Numbered from the stretch's first letter, positions 30,355-38,906 are shown. The stretch: DNA of 64,000 bases from Synergistaceae bacterium UBA5827 (GCA_002432945.1 DJHE01000012.1:23016-87015), one strand, 5' to 3'. Translations and numbers: made by a program. Notes: generated by a model from the letters alone, not told the origin.

Positions 30355-31551
30355 TTCCATGTTCAGCATCTTGCGGGCCCTTGCCACCCGCTCTTCGAGC
30401 CCCGGCACTTCCATCTCGGCCGCAACCTGTTTAAGCAGGGCGGGAATCGGCAGGTCCTGGGGGCATTTCGCGAGGCATTGCCCGCACTCGACACACTGGG
30501 ACGCATAGCTCGGCACGCCTTTGCGAAGGATGCCGCTGTTCCTCATGGCATAAAGGGCCAGGGCTTCCGGGATGTTTCCCGACAGGTACATCTTGTTGTA
30601 GACCTCGAAACAGGAGGGGATTGCCACTCCTGCGGGACAGGGCATGCAGTAGCCGCAACCGGTGCACCCGACCTTCATCAGTTCCTTGTATTTGTTGGCA
30701 GCCCGTTTCACGAGTGCCAGTTCCACGGCCGTTAGCGAGCCTGGCAGGGCTTCGCCGGCGATAGACAGGTTTTCCTCGATATGGGCCTCGTCGTTCATTC
30801 CCGACAGGACCACGGTGACCTCCGGATGATTCCAGACCCAGCGAAGGGCCCATTCGGCTGGGGTTCGCTTTACTGGGGCCTCGTTCCAGACTGCGGCGAC
30901 AGATGAGGGGGCTTCGGGCACGGCAAGGTTGCCTCCGCGGAGAGGTTCCATGACGATCATGCCGAGCCCCCGCGACGCGGCGTATTCCAAGCCTCGTGTG
31001 CCGGCCTGGTATTCCTCGTCCAGGAAGTTGTACTGGATCTGGCAGAACTGCCACGGGTAGGCATCGACGATCCTCTCGAAATCGCCCGGGGTTCCGTGGA
31101 AGGAAAAACCGGCGTTGGTGATGCGGCCGTCCTCCTTTGCCCTGTCAAGGAATCGCAGCACGCCAAGTCGTTCCAGTTGTTCCCAGAGGGAACCCGTGAG
31201 CGAATGAAGGAGGTAGTAGTCGATGTGCCGTGTCTTGAGCCGATGCAGTTGGGCGTTGAGAAAACGGTCCATATCCGCGGGAATTTCAACAAGGAAGGAG
31301 GGCAGCTTGGTCGCAAGCCGGACTTTTTCCCGGTAACCGTCCGAGAGAACCCGCCCGAGAAAGGGCTCGCTTTCGCCCGCGTGGTAGGGCCAGGCGGTGT
31401 CGATGTAGTTGACGCCCTCGTCTATGGCTTGCCGGATCTGGCAAGCGCCCCTTGCCTCGTCTATGTGTCCCTCCGCCATGGGTAGGCGCATGCAGCCAAA
31501 CCCCAGGATTGACAACCTGTCTCCGTTGCTTGGCATGGTCCTGTAAAGCAT
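30352..31551 (-). CDS. Aldo/keto reductase with C-terminal 4Fe-4S ferredoxin domain
   Basis: A 399-residue protein. The aldo-keto reductase barrel (about residues 1-300) shows LGFGCMRLPM, the catalytic Asp-Tyr region YIDTAWPYHAGESEPFLGR, the lysine in LATKLPSF and the histidine in YYLLHSL. The tail binds two clusters: CTGCGYCMPCPAGVAIP and CVECGQCLAKCPQDLPIP. The combination is common in anaerobes and is annotated as Fe-S aldo/keto reductase. ATG 31551 follows GGAGGG; the longer frame overlaps larC. It is 17 bases after larC and probably co-transcribed. Substrate unknown. Confidence 0.92.
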   Translation of the reverse strand: MLYRTMPSNGDRLSILGFGCMRLPMAEGHIDEARGACQIRQAIDEGVNYIDTAWPYHAGESEPFLGRVLSDGYREKVRLATKLPSFLVEIPADMDRFLNAQLHRLKTRHIDYYLLHSLTGSLWEQLERLGVLRFLDRAKEDGRITNAGFSFHGTPGDFERIVDAYPWQFCQIQYNFLDEEYQAGTRGLEYAASRGLGMIVMEPLRGGNLAVPEAPSSVAAVWNEAPVKRTPAEWALRWVWNHPEVTVVLSGMNDEAHIEENLSIAGEALPGSLTAVELALVKRAANKYKELMKVGCTGCGYCMPCPAGVAIPSCFEVYNKMYLSGNIPEALALYAMRNSGILRKGVPSYASQCVECGQCLAKCPQDLPIPALLKQVAAEMEVPGLEERVARARKMLNME

Positions 31552-31568
31552 CGTTTTTCCCTCCATTT

Positions 31569-32768
31569 TCAGGAAAGAGCGGGGGTGCCGAAAACTCGCC
31601 AGGCTTCTTCCTGTGCCCTTCGTAGGATCTCTTTCAACGGCAGCCCGGTCCTCTCGGCAAAGAGCCTGCAGTCTTCGTACTCTGCCGAGAGCTTGAGGAT
31701 CGAGCCTTCCTGGTCGCAAGCGACTTTTACGGGGATCTCCGTCGTTTCGTTTCCTATGGACAAGGTCACGGCCCGAATCGACCTTTCCGCGGTAAAGCGG
31801 TGTACGGCCGGCAGGACCCTGATCCCGAGCGTCCCTGTCTCCCTCATGATCTCGCGAGCGAGGGTTGAGCTGTTTTCAGGAACCGTCACTACCCGGACGA
31901 GATGTCCCGGGCGCCCCTTCTTCATGGTCAGGGGGATGATGCTCACGTCTCGTGCGCCCAGTCCCATCAGCCGGTCGAAAAGGTTCCCGAGGATTTCCCC
32001 CGAGACGTCGTCCACGTTGGTCTCCAGGATATCGACCCTGTCGCCCCACGGTTCTTCCTGTAATTCCATCAGTAGTGTGCGAAGAACGTTCGGCCGGTCC
32101 GTTTCCGCATCCCCTGCGCCGTATCCCGTCGCAAGTGCCCTTCCGAGGGGCAGGTCGCGAACAGGTGCTGAGAAATGGGCAAGGAGCGCTGCCCCGGTCG
32201 GTGTAAGGAGTTCACGCTTGCCGTCTCCGTAGAAGGGCAAGCCGCTCCTTATCAGGATTTCCAGTGTTGCGGGGGCAGGGGCAGGGAAAACCCCGTGTGC
32301 CGCGTGGATTTGGCCTCCCCCGACATTGATGGGAGTGCAGAGGACGGAAGCGGGAGCGAGTTCGTTCATGGCGAAGCAGGAACCGATCACATCCGCCAGG
32401 GCATCGTCCTGCCCAACCTCGTGAAAGTGCAACTCCTGGAGGGATTCGCCGTGGACCGTGGATTCAGCCTCGGCGAGTAGGGCAAAAACCCCCAGGGCAT
32501 CCTCCCGCACCTTGCCCGGGAGTGAGGCCTTGTTTATGATCTCCAGCAGTTCCGGGTAGGACCGGGAGTGTGGCCGGCGAGGTACCTGGACCCGGACGTC
32601 CAGGGATTTGATCCCTTTTTTCGAAACAGGGGAAACGGTTACTGAAACTTCAACGGCCGACTCGATGGATTTGCAGACCTTTGCCGGGTCAGCCCCGAGG
32701 TCGATGAGGCTTCCAAGGATCATGTCGCCTGCTGCCCCTGAGAAAGGGTCGAAAATCAGTGTTTTCAA
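31569..32768 (-). CDS. larC: LarC, nickel-insertion enzyme of the nickel-pincer nucleotide cofactor
   Basis: A 399-residue protein that inserts nickel into the pincer nucleotide made by LarB and LarE for lactate racemase and related LarA enzymes. The N-terminus is TLIFDPFSGAAGDMILGSLI, the metal-binding histidines are in ELHFHEVGQDDALADVIGSC, and later blocks are LTPTGAALLAHF, ETNVDDVSGEILGNLFDRLM and TMKKGRPGHLV. In Lactiplantibacillus the gene is split by a programmed frameshift; here it is one uninterrupted frame. TTG 32768 has AAAGGAG at 9 nt. No larA, larB or larE lies in the window. Confidence 0.93.
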   Translation of the reverse strand: MKTLIFDPFSGAAGDMILGSLIDLGADPAKVCKSIESAVEVSVTVSPVSKKGIKSLDVRVQVPRRPHSRSYPELLEIINKASLPGKVREDALGVFALLAEAESTVHGESLQELHFHEVGQDDALADVIGSCFAMNELAPASVLCTPINVGGGQIHAAHGVFPAPAPATLEILIRSGLPFYGDGKRELLTPTGAALLAHFSAPVRDLPLGRALATGYGAGDAETDRPNVLRTLLMELQEEPWGDRVDILETNVDDVSGEILGNLFDRLMGLGARDVSIIPLTMKKGRPGHLVRVVTVPENSSTLAREIMRETGTLGIRVLPAVHRFTAERSIRAVTLSIGNETTEIPVKVACDQEGSILKLSAEYEDCRLFAERTGLPLKEILRRAQEEAWRVFGTPALS

Positions 32769-33286
32769 TATTAAGCACTCCTTTTCCTGGAGATTGGGGA
32801 CAAGTTCCAATATGATCATCCCCTATTCTTTCTTAGCCTAATACGATTTTATATAAAAGAATGGGTCGAACCTATAAACAAGTAACCAAATATGACGATT
32901 TTTTTCGAAAACAAGGAGAAATGCCCTTTTGATTGTTACGATAAAACCATTATCAATTTGCCCTATAACCCTGAACTCGGGTAAATAGGCTTGAGATGGT
33001 TTGTTCTTGTTTGCCGTTGGGTTAAAAAAAATACGCCATGTATATATATTTTAAAAATATCAACCTCAAGACTACTTGCTTTGACGAAAGGACTAAACTA
33101 GCATGACCCTAGCACAAAATATATTTTCATGTATTGAGCCATGGATTTATGTTTTGTGGTTTGTATTTTTTATGCTTCATAAAGTCTTTTGTCGAAACCT
33201 ACGACGAAGGAGGAAGGAGGGGGAAAAGCAAGCTTATTGCAGGCAACAAAACGTGAAAAAGAACCAGAGCTGAGAGGAGGATGATT
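32769..33286. other. Long AT-rich intergenic region, leader of the NSS symporter
   Basis: This stretch of about 520 bases is far richer in A and T than the rest of the window and holds no convincing gene in any frame. It must carry the leftward larC promoter and the rightward symporter promoter. A rightward candidate is TTGCTT and TAGCAT with 17 bases between, in the segment near 33078-33106. A perfect AT-only inverted repeat, ATATTTT-A-AAAATAT, lies near 33047-33061. I see no known riboswitch or T-box core. Confidence 0.45.
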
Positions 33287-34753
33287 ATGGCTAAGAAACT
33301 TGAGGGCAACATGTGGTCAAGCCGATGGGGACTTATCCTGGCATCGATCGGGATGGCCGTCGGAACAGGCAACATCTGGAGGTTCCCACGGGTTTCAGCC
33401 GCAAACGGCGGCGCTGCTTTTTTCTTTGCTTACGTTTTGGCTTTGTTCCTCTGGGCGATTCCGCTACTGGCTGCAGAGGGTGTGTGGGGGAAAGTCTCCC
33501 GCATGGGCATCGTCGGTTCCTTCAAGGTTGTCTGCGGACGAGGGTGGACCTGGGCGGGGGCTACGATGGCGGCCTTCGTGCTGGGAATCGTCTTTTATTA
33601 CGGCGTCGTCGTGGGCTGGTGCATCCGCTATCTGGTCTACGCCCTGACCGGGGTGTTCAAGCCCGGGCTCGACACGGAAGCCCTGTGGAAGGCGTTCGCC
33701 GCTAACGGGATGCAGCAGAGCATCCTGTTCTTCCTCGTCATCGCCATCTGCATGTGGATCTGCTCCAAGGGCGTGGCCGGCGGTCTTGAGAAAGCCTGCA
33801 AGGTCATGGTCCCCGGGATCTTTGTCCTTCTTATTTTCCTCGCTATCCGGGCCGCCTTCCTGCCCGGGGCTGTCAAGGGCTACGAGTTCTATTTCACCGC
33901 CCGCATGTCTGACTTCCTTAATCCGAAAACCTACCTGGAAGCGTTCACCCAGGTGGCCTGGTCGACCGGAGCTGGCTGGGGCCTTTTCCTGACGTACTTC
34001 GTGTACGTCAAGAAGACTGAAGACATTATGCTCGCCGCCACCACGACCTGCTTTGCCGACACGACGGCTGGCTTCCTGGCGGGTATGTGCGTCATTCCGA
34101 CCATCTTTGCCTACGCGCCGGATCCCATGGCCGCAGTGAAAGCCGGCAACACCGGTATGGCCTTCGTCCATTTGACGAGGCTGTTCTCGGAGATCCCGGG
34201 CGGCACGATCATGGCCATCGGCTTCTTCCTGGCGCTGGTCCTGGCGGCCCTCAGCTCCGAGATCGCCATGATCGAAATGGGAGCACGCATCCTTGAGGAT
34301 GTGGGCTGGAGCCGCAAAAAGGCAACCTGGGGTATCGGCATCGTGACCCTGGCCCTGGGACTTCCCTCCGCCATGAACATGACCTTCCTGGACAACCAGG
34401 ACTGGGTCTGGGGCGTCGGGCTTCTCGTTTCCGGTCTCCTGATGGCCCTTGGGGCTATGAAGGTCGGCGTCAAGAAGATCTGGGACGAGCACATCGAACC
34501 CTACACCGAGATGAAGCACTATTGGATGTTCGGCCCGATCAAGCTCTTCCCCGTGTGGTTTGCGGCCATCTTCGGCTGGTGGACCTGGCAGTCCATCACC
34601 TGGTACCCGGGTGAGTGGTACAAGTGGCTTCCCATCAGCAAGTACACCTTCACGCCGGGGACGATGTTCTGGCAGTGGGCTATCGTTATCGTGGTCTCCA
34701 TCATCCTCAATAACTGGCTCGCTGACCGGATGACCCACAGCCTGGAAGTCTAG
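33287..34753 (+). CDS. Sodium:amino acid symporter, NSS/SNF family (MetP-like)
   Basis: A 488-residue permease with about eleven or twelve helices. The first helix carries the family signature GMAVGTGNIWRFPRVSAANG, the sodium and substrate site of LeuT-fold transporters. Other conserved blocks include GVVVGWCIRYLVYAL and WSTGAGWGLFLTYFVYV (helix 6-7). The gene is followed 29 bases later by a 32-residue MetS-type small subunit, which marks it as MetP-like; Corynebacterium MetPS takes up methionine and alanine. ATG 33287 follows GAGGAGG; the ATG at 33281 overlaps it. The long AT-rich leader suggests regulated expression. Confidence 0.93.
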   Translation: MAKKLEGNMWSSRWGLILASIGMAVGTGNIWRFPRVSAANGGAAFFFAYVLALFLWAIPLLAAEGVWGKVSRMGIVGSFKVVCGRGWTWAGATMAAFVLGIVFYYGVVVGWCIRYLVYALTGVFKPGLDTEALWKAFAANGMQQSILFFLVIAICMWICSKGVAGGLEKACKVMVPGIFVLLIFLAIRAAFLPGAVKGYEFYFTARMSDFLNPKTYLEAFTQVAWSTGAGWGLFLTYFVYVKKTEDIMLAATTTCFADTTAGFLAGMCVIPTIFAYAPDPMAAVKAGNTGMAFVHLTRLFSEIPGGTIMAIGFFLALVLAALSSEIAMIEMGARILEDVGWSRKKATWGIGIVTLALGLPSAMNMTFLDNQDWVWGVGLLVSGLLMALGAMKVGVKKIWDEHIEPYTEMKHYWMFGPIKLFPVWFAAIFGWWTWQSITWYPGEWYKWLPISKYTFTPGTMFWQWAIVIVVSIILNNWLADRMTHSLEV

Positions 34754-34782
34754 CCCGGGCCGGACGGAAGGAGAGGATCTGC

Positions 34783-34881
34783 ATGTGGATGTTCAACATG
34801 GCCATCGTCATGGTGGTTGTACTCGGAGGTCTCCTTTACTGCCTGAAAATGGTTGTCACAAAGACCGAAATCGACGAGTAA
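34783..34881 (+). CDS. MetS-family small subunit of the NSS symporter
   Basis: A 32-residue single-helix membrane protein, too short for most gene finders. The sequence starts MWMFNMAIVMVVVLGGLLYC and ends KTEIDE, with the helix followed by a short charged cytosolic tail, the layout of MetS-type small subunits. The start follows GGAGAGG, 29 bases after the symporter stop. In Corynebacterium, MetS is required for transport by MetP. Identification rests on size, position and helix pattern. Confidence 0.82.
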   Translation: MWMFNMAIVMVVVLGGLLYCLKMVVTKTEIDE

Positions 34882-34909
34882 AGAGGTTACCATAATCAAG
34901 CGCAGTGGC

Positions 34910-34941
34910 CCCGGGGAGCTTTGCTCCCCGGGCTTTTTTTA
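34910..34941 (+). terminator. Rho-independent terminator after the symporter operon
   Basis: CCCCGGGGAGC and GCTCCCCGGG form a perfect 10-bp stem with a TTT loop, followed by seven T. Confidence 0.93.
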
Positions 34942-34944
34942 TTC

Positions 34945-34974
34945 TGGTTCGCTGGGCGAACCACCACTAGTGGT
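34945..34974 (+). promoter_or_regulatory. Two adjacent inverted repeats upstream of the DapB-like gene
   Basis: TGGTTCGC-TGG-GCGAACCA (34945-34963) is a perfect 8-bp-arm repeat. It shares its last base with ACCACTAGTGGT (34963-34974), a perfect 12-bp palindrome. They lie 45-75 bases upstream of the DapB-like start, after the symporter terminator. Either paired protein-binding sites or mutually exclusive hairpins are possible. Confidence 0.55.
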
Positions 34975-35018
34975 TATTATTTAAACGGGGATTCTATTCT
35001 GGAAAGGGGGCCGTTGTC

Positions 35019-35807
35019 GTGAAAAAAATCTTTGTCTCGGGTGCATCCGGAAACGTCGGCCGACTGGTGGTTCGGCAAGTGATCGAAAGAGAAGGTTTCG
35101 AACTGGCGGGCGGTTACTGTCGCGAGTGCGGCGAGGACCTGGGCAACCTGGCGGGGGTGAATCCCGTGGGGGTACTATCCTGCTCGAACCTCAGGGAGGG
35201 GCTTTCCGGGAGCGGCGCGGACCTGGTCATCGACTTTACTCACGTGAGCGTGCTGATGGAGCATCTGGCCGTTTACGCCGAGCTGGGCCTGGACGCGGTC
35301 ATCGGAACAACCGGCCTCTCCGAGGAGGATTTTTACAGGGTGCAGTCGACCGTGGAGGAAAAAGGGCTGCGCTGGGCCATCATCTCGAACTACGGTCTCG
35401 GCATCAACCTCGTCATGGATTTCATGGCCAGGGCGAAGGCCTTTTACCCGTACGTTTCCATCACGGACCGTCACCATCCTGCCATGGGCAACGCTCCCAG
35501 CGGAACCGCCGCCATGCTGGCCCGTTCCGTTCCGGAAGGCCCCATCGGGGAAGTGCAGAGCAGGGAGACATACGAGGGAGTCCTGGGTGGGAAGATTGCC
35601 GGTATCCCCGTTCACTCGGAAAGGCTCCCTTACCCCGCGCCTTTCTCGGAGCACGAAATCGTCCTTGGCCGCCAGGACGAGATCATCCGCATCACTGTTT
35701 CCGATTTCACCAGCGACATCTACATTGACGGGATTTTCCTCGCGGCGGGACGAATTTCCGAACTTCCCGCCGGCACATTGGTTCGGACACTCTCGGAGTT
35801 CAACTGA
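35019..35807 (+). CDS. DapB-like reductase lacking the catalytic lysine
   Basis: A 262-residue protein resembling 4-hydroxy-tetrahydrodipicolinate reductase. The nucleotide fold is IFVSGASGNVGRLVVRQV, VIGTTGLSEEDF is the conserved hinge, and NAPSGTAAML the substrate loop. The active-site motif in DapB is HHRHK before the DAPSGT loop; here it is HHPAM, so the first histidine is kept but the catalytic lysine (Lys163 in E. coli) is Met. A true DapB is therefore doubtful; reduction of a different cyclic imine or related NAD(P)-linked step is more likely. GTG 35019 follows AAAGGGGG. It precedes an amidohydrolase by 27 bases. Confidence 0.82.
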   Translation: MKKIFVSGASGNVGRLVVRQVIEREGFELAGGYCRECGEDLGNLAGVNPVGVLSCSNLREGLSGSGADLVIDFTHVSVLMEHLAVYAELGLDAVIGTTGLSEEDFYRVQSTVEEKGLRWAIISNYGLGINLVMDFMARAKAFYPYVSITDRHHPAMGNAPSGTAAMLARSVPEGPIGEVQSRETYEGVLGGKIAGIPVHSERLPYPAPFSEHEIVLGRQDEIIRITVSDFTSDIYIDGIFLAAGRISELPAGTLVRTLSEFN

Positions 35808-35834
35808 TATTTCCCTAGGATCGGAGTGACGAAG

Positions 35835-37118
35835 GTGCCTGCAGATAGATTCCTGGTCAGGGGATGGGTGGATGACGAGTCGGGTCCCCGACAACTTGAC
35901 ATGGAGTTGGATCCGGAGCGGGGCCTGATCCATTCCGTTTCCCCTTCGGGGAAAGGGCCGGGTTCGTGTGGGATCGACAAGGTCGAGTATGATGACTCGC
36001 TTCGCCTCCTGCCCGGGGACGTGAACGCACACAGCCACCCGGAACAATCCCTTTACGTGGATCGTGTCGACCCTTCCTGGGACTTGTCGACGTGGTGCCG
36101 AAACACGATCTACCGGTACAGTGTCGAACTGACCCCGGAGCATATCTACCTGGGGTGCTGCCGCGCTTTTGCCCACATGCTACTGCTGGGAGTCACCACG
36201 GCGGTGGTTTCCTTTTACTGCCACAATAGAAGGGGAAACGAACTGGACCGGGAAGTGGTCCGGGCCGCAAGGGACACGGGGATCCGGCTTTTCTTCGGAC
36301 GCATGCATTACGACCTCGTTTCCACTGAAGCCTACCCGGAAAAGAGGGCTTCGCAGGAGTCCTATTTCGAAACGATCCCAGAATACGAAACGGCTTTCAG
36401 GGAACTCTTCATGGAAGTCGGCAGCGACCCGCTCGTGGTGGTAGCGCCAGCCCTTCACAGCTTCCACGCGAACACCCTTGACGCGGTTGCCCGTGGGATC
36501 CGCCTGGGTGAAAGCCTTGGCAGGAGTGTACAGTTTCACCTCTCGGAAGACAGGGGCGACGTGTCTCTTTGCCAGGAGAAGTACGGGATGCGCCCCGTGG
36601 AAGTCCTGGATGACTTTGTCCGCCGAAAGCGTGTCACCGGTCTTTCCGCTCTCCTGGCCTCGGACGGGATCTGGACCGATGACCGGGAAAAAGACCTGAT
36701 GGCCAGCCACAGGGTCCGGCTGGTCCTGAACCCGAGAATGAACAGGCGGGTGAAGGCGGGTCGCGCGGACCTGCCTGGCTACCTGCAAAGGCGAATTCCC
36801 CTTTTCCTCGGGACGGACGGGGAAGCGAGCAACGAAGACCTCTCGGTAGAAGGGGAGAGGCGCTTTCTTGAAGGCGAGTTTCCCCAGGTCGATCCGGCCT
36901 TGATCAGGGACATGGGGAGAGGGGACTTTCCTTTCCCCCATTGTCCCTTGGGAAGACTGGCTCCGGGGTCGGCGGCGGACCTAAAGGTCGTGAGCCCATA
37001 CGGTGTACGGGATGTCTACGTGGCAGGAAACGTCGTGGTCCGAAACGGGACACTCCGGAAGCTCGACCTTTCAAGGGACGTGGAGGTTCCATTGAAAAAA
37101 CTTCTCTCGGGTTGGTGA
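35835..37118 (+). CDS. Amidohydrolase-family protein, deaminase-like
   Basis: A 427-residue metal-dependent hydrolase of the TIM-barrel amidohydrolase superfamily. The first metal ligands are in PGDVNAHSHPEQS (HxH), a histidine pair in VAPALHSFHANTLD, the third histidine in VQFHLSEDRGD, and the catalytic aspartate in LGTDGEASNEDLS. The C-terminal LGRLAPGSAADLKVVSPYGV is the usual composite domain end. Arrangement is closest to the guanine deaminase, SsnA or formiminoglutamate deiminase group. GTG 35835 has GGAG 8-9 nt upstream. It lies in a run with a DapB-like reductase; the substrate may be a cyclic amidine, imide or formimino compound, which is inference. Confidence 0.82.
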   Translation: MPADRFLVRGWVDDESGPRQLDMELDPERGLIHSVSPSGKGPGSCGIDKVEYDDSLRLLPGDVNAHSHPEQSLYVDRVDPSWDLSTWCRNTIYRYSVELTPEHIYLGCCRAFAHMLLLGVTTAVVSFYCHNRRGNELDREVVRAARDTGIRLFFGRMHYDLVSTEAYPEKRASQESYFETIPEYETAFRELFMEVGSDPLVVVAPALHSFHANTLDAVARGIRLGESLGRSVQFHLSEDRGDVSLCQEKYGMRPVEVLDDFVRRKRVTGLSALLASDGIWTDDREKDLMASHRVRLVLNPRMNRRVKAGRADLPGYLQRRIPLFLGTDGEASNEDLSVEGERRFLEGEFPQVDPALIRDMGRGDFPFPHCPLGRLAPGSAADLKVVSPYGVRDVYVAGNVVVRNGTLRKLDLSRDVEVPLKKLLSGW

Positions 37119-37192
37119 ATGCGGAAGCGCAACAAGTAATCTGATAAAATAAACAAGCATCAGGCTAACGTGTAGAGAAAGAGGGTGCGACC

Positions 37193-37987
37193 ATGAAGAT
37201 GCTTGTTGTGGTTTTGATTGCCTGCGTAGCGATGGTTTTCCCGATGGCCTCGACTTCGTGTGCGACGGTGAGGATGGAAACCTATCCCTACGGGAAGGGA
37301 GAAGTACGCCTGCTCGGGCAGCTCGCCTGGGATGACGCTGCCAAGGGACCTCGTCCCGCGGTCCTGGTCGTCCACGAGTGGTGGGGCCTGAACAACTATG
37401 CCAGGGACCGTGCGAGAGCCCTCGCTTCCATGGGCTATATTGCCCTGGCTGCCGATATTTACGGGGAGGGTTTCGAGACCACGGATCCTTCGAAAGCCCG
37501 GGAACTGGCAGGGAGGTTCAGGGAGGGTGACCGGGCGCTGATGCGGGAAAGGGTCCTTGCGGCCCTTGCCGCCCTGAAGGCACACCCCTTTGTCGACAAG
37601 GGCCGTGTGGCAGCCATAGGCTACTGTTTCGGGGGGACGGCCGTCCTGGAGTTGGCCCGGAGTGGAGCGGAACTTGACGGGGTGGTCAGCTTCCACGGGG
37701 GGCTGGCCACGCAGGCTCCCGCTTCCGTTGGAGGGATAAAGGCAAAGGTCCTGGTCCTTCACGGGGCCGATGACCCCAGCGTTCCTCCGGCAGAAGTACA
37801 GGCTTTCCAGGATGAGATGCGGAAGTCGGGTGCAGACTGGCAAATGGTCGCTTACGGGGGAGCCGTTCACACCTTCACGAACCCTGCGGCAGGAAACGAT
37901 CCTTCCCGTGGCTCCGCGTACAACGAGAAGGCGGCCCTTCGTTCATGGGAGCACATGAAAGCCTTTTTTGCCGAGATCTTCCGTTAG
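37193..37987 (+). CDS. Exported dienelactone hydrolase-family protein
   Basis: A 264-residue alpha/beta hydrolase with a signal peptide (MKMLVVVLIACVAMVFPMAS). The family pattern is VVHEWWGLNNYARDRARALA, nucleophile elbow GYCFGG with Cys as nucleophile (as in dienelactone hydrolase), Asp in LHGADDPSVPP and His in GAVHTFTNP. Export is unusual for the classical enzyme of aromatic degradation, but common among bacterial relatives of unknown substrate. ATG 37193 follows AGAGGG. It stands between the amidohydrolase and racemase genes in the same direction, with gaps of 74 and 82 bases. Confidence 0.88.
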   Translation: MKMLVVVLIACVAMVFPMASTSCATVRMETYPYGKGEVRLLGQLAWDDAAKGPRPAVLVVHEWWGLNNYARDRARALASMGYIALAADIYGEGFETTDPSKARELAGRFREGDRALMRERVLAALAALKAHPFVDKGRVAAIGYCFGGTAVLELARSGAELDGVVSFHGGLATQAPASVGGIKAKVLVLHGADDPSVPPAEVQAFQDEMRKSGADWQMVAYGGAVHTFTNPAAGNDPSRGSAYNEKAALRSWEHMKAFFAEIFR

Positions 37988-38069
37988 GGAAATTCCAGTA
38001 AAAAACCTTTTTACAGGAAGCCCCGGTTCGATTAAACTATCTATCAAATCGATCCAAGGGGGCGGCAAG

Positions 38070-38810
38070 ATGACGGTTTACAGAATCAAGAGCAAAACTC
38101 GGTCCTGGGATGGAGAAACGATCGGCATCCTGATCCTGGATTGTGCTTACCCTTGTGTCCCGGGTAACGTCGGCAACGCGACGACCTACCCATTCCCGGT
38201 GCGCTTCAAGGAAGTCCGGGGATCGTCCATCGAGCGCCTGCTGAACGAGAGAGACCCGGAACTCCTGAAGCCCTTCATCGAAGGAGCGAAAGAACTGGAG
38301 GCCGAGGGCGTACGGGCGATCACCGGGGCTTGCGGTTTCATGGCTCTCTTCCAGAAACAGGTAGCCGAGTCGGTCGAAATTCCGGTGTTTCTATCGAGCC
38401 TGCTCCAGGTTCCCTTTATTTGCCGGACGCTGACCTCGAAGCAGAAGGTCGGCATCATCACGGCCAACGCGGGCTGCCTGACCGACGAACATTTCCAGAA
38501 CGTGGGAATCACCAAGGAGATGCCCCTCGTCATTTACGGCATGGAAGCGCAGGACGAGTTCAGGACGAGTGTCCTGGAGGAGAAGGGGACGATGGATTCC
38601 GACCTCGTGGAGAAGGAAGTCGTCGGGGTGGCTGAGAAGATGGTGCGGGAGCATCCCGAAGTTGCGGCCATCGTGCTGGAGTGCAGCGACCTGCCTCCCT
38701 ACGCGGCTGCGGTTCACGCGGCGACGGGCCGGCCCGTTTTCGATTTCATCACGATGATCAAGTACGTCCATTCCGCGCTGGTCCCGACGAAATACGAAGG
38801 GTACATGTAA
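38070..38810 (+). CDS. Aspartate/glutamate racemase-family protein
   Basis: A 246-residue protein of the Asp/Glu/hydantoin racemase superfamily. Two catalytic-type cysteines are in ITGACGFMALFQKQ and IVLECSDLPPYAAA, the second after the VGIITANAGCLTDEHF strand. Asn and Thr residues around NVGNATTYPFPV are consistent with substrate carboxylate binding. ATG 38070 follows AAGGGGG at good spacing; the frame upstream has no ribosome site. It may be the last gene of the DapB-like/amidohydrolase run; hydantoin racemase would fit with an amidohydrolase, but so would amino acid racemase. Substrate not determinable. Confidence 0.85.
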   Translation: MTVYRIKSKTRSWDGETIGILILDCAYPCVPGNVGNATTYPFPVRFKEVRGSSIERLLNERDPELLKPFIEGAKELEAEGVRAITGACGFMALFQKQVAESVEIPVFLSSLLQVPFICRTLTSKQKVGIITANAGCLTDEHFQNVGITKEMPLVIYGMEAQDEFRTSVLEEKGTMDSDLVEKEVVGVAEKMVREHPEVAAIVLECSDLPPYAAAVHAATGRPVFDFITMIKYVHSALVPTKYEGYM

Positions 38811-38906
38811 GGACGTTCACTGCTATATGCGGGGGAGCGGTATCGCGGCGCAGGTGCATGCCGTCGGGGTGTCGGTTAAGCCCTCGGAAATAGACTCCAG
38901 GTTTTC

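Noticed and set aside
31569..32768. Split larC with programmed frameshift
   Set aside because: The frame is continuous from the TTG start to the stop, with both halves of the family present, so no frameshift is needed.
32769..33286. Possible riboswitch or T-box in the AT-rich leader
   Set aside because: I looked for lysine, SAM, glycine, TPP and T-box core sequences and found none; only AT-rich repeats and promoter-like elements are visible.
33464..34738. A 424-codon open frame antisense to the NSS symporter
   Set aside because: The sense strand encodes a complete, recognisable transporter. The antisense product is rich in His, Asp and Gln with no hydrophobic core, as expected from mirrored membrane helices.
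38020..38060. GGTTCGATT resembling a tRNA T-loop
   Set aside because: No acceptor stem, anticodon arm or D-arm can be fitted around it; it lies in a short gap between two genes.
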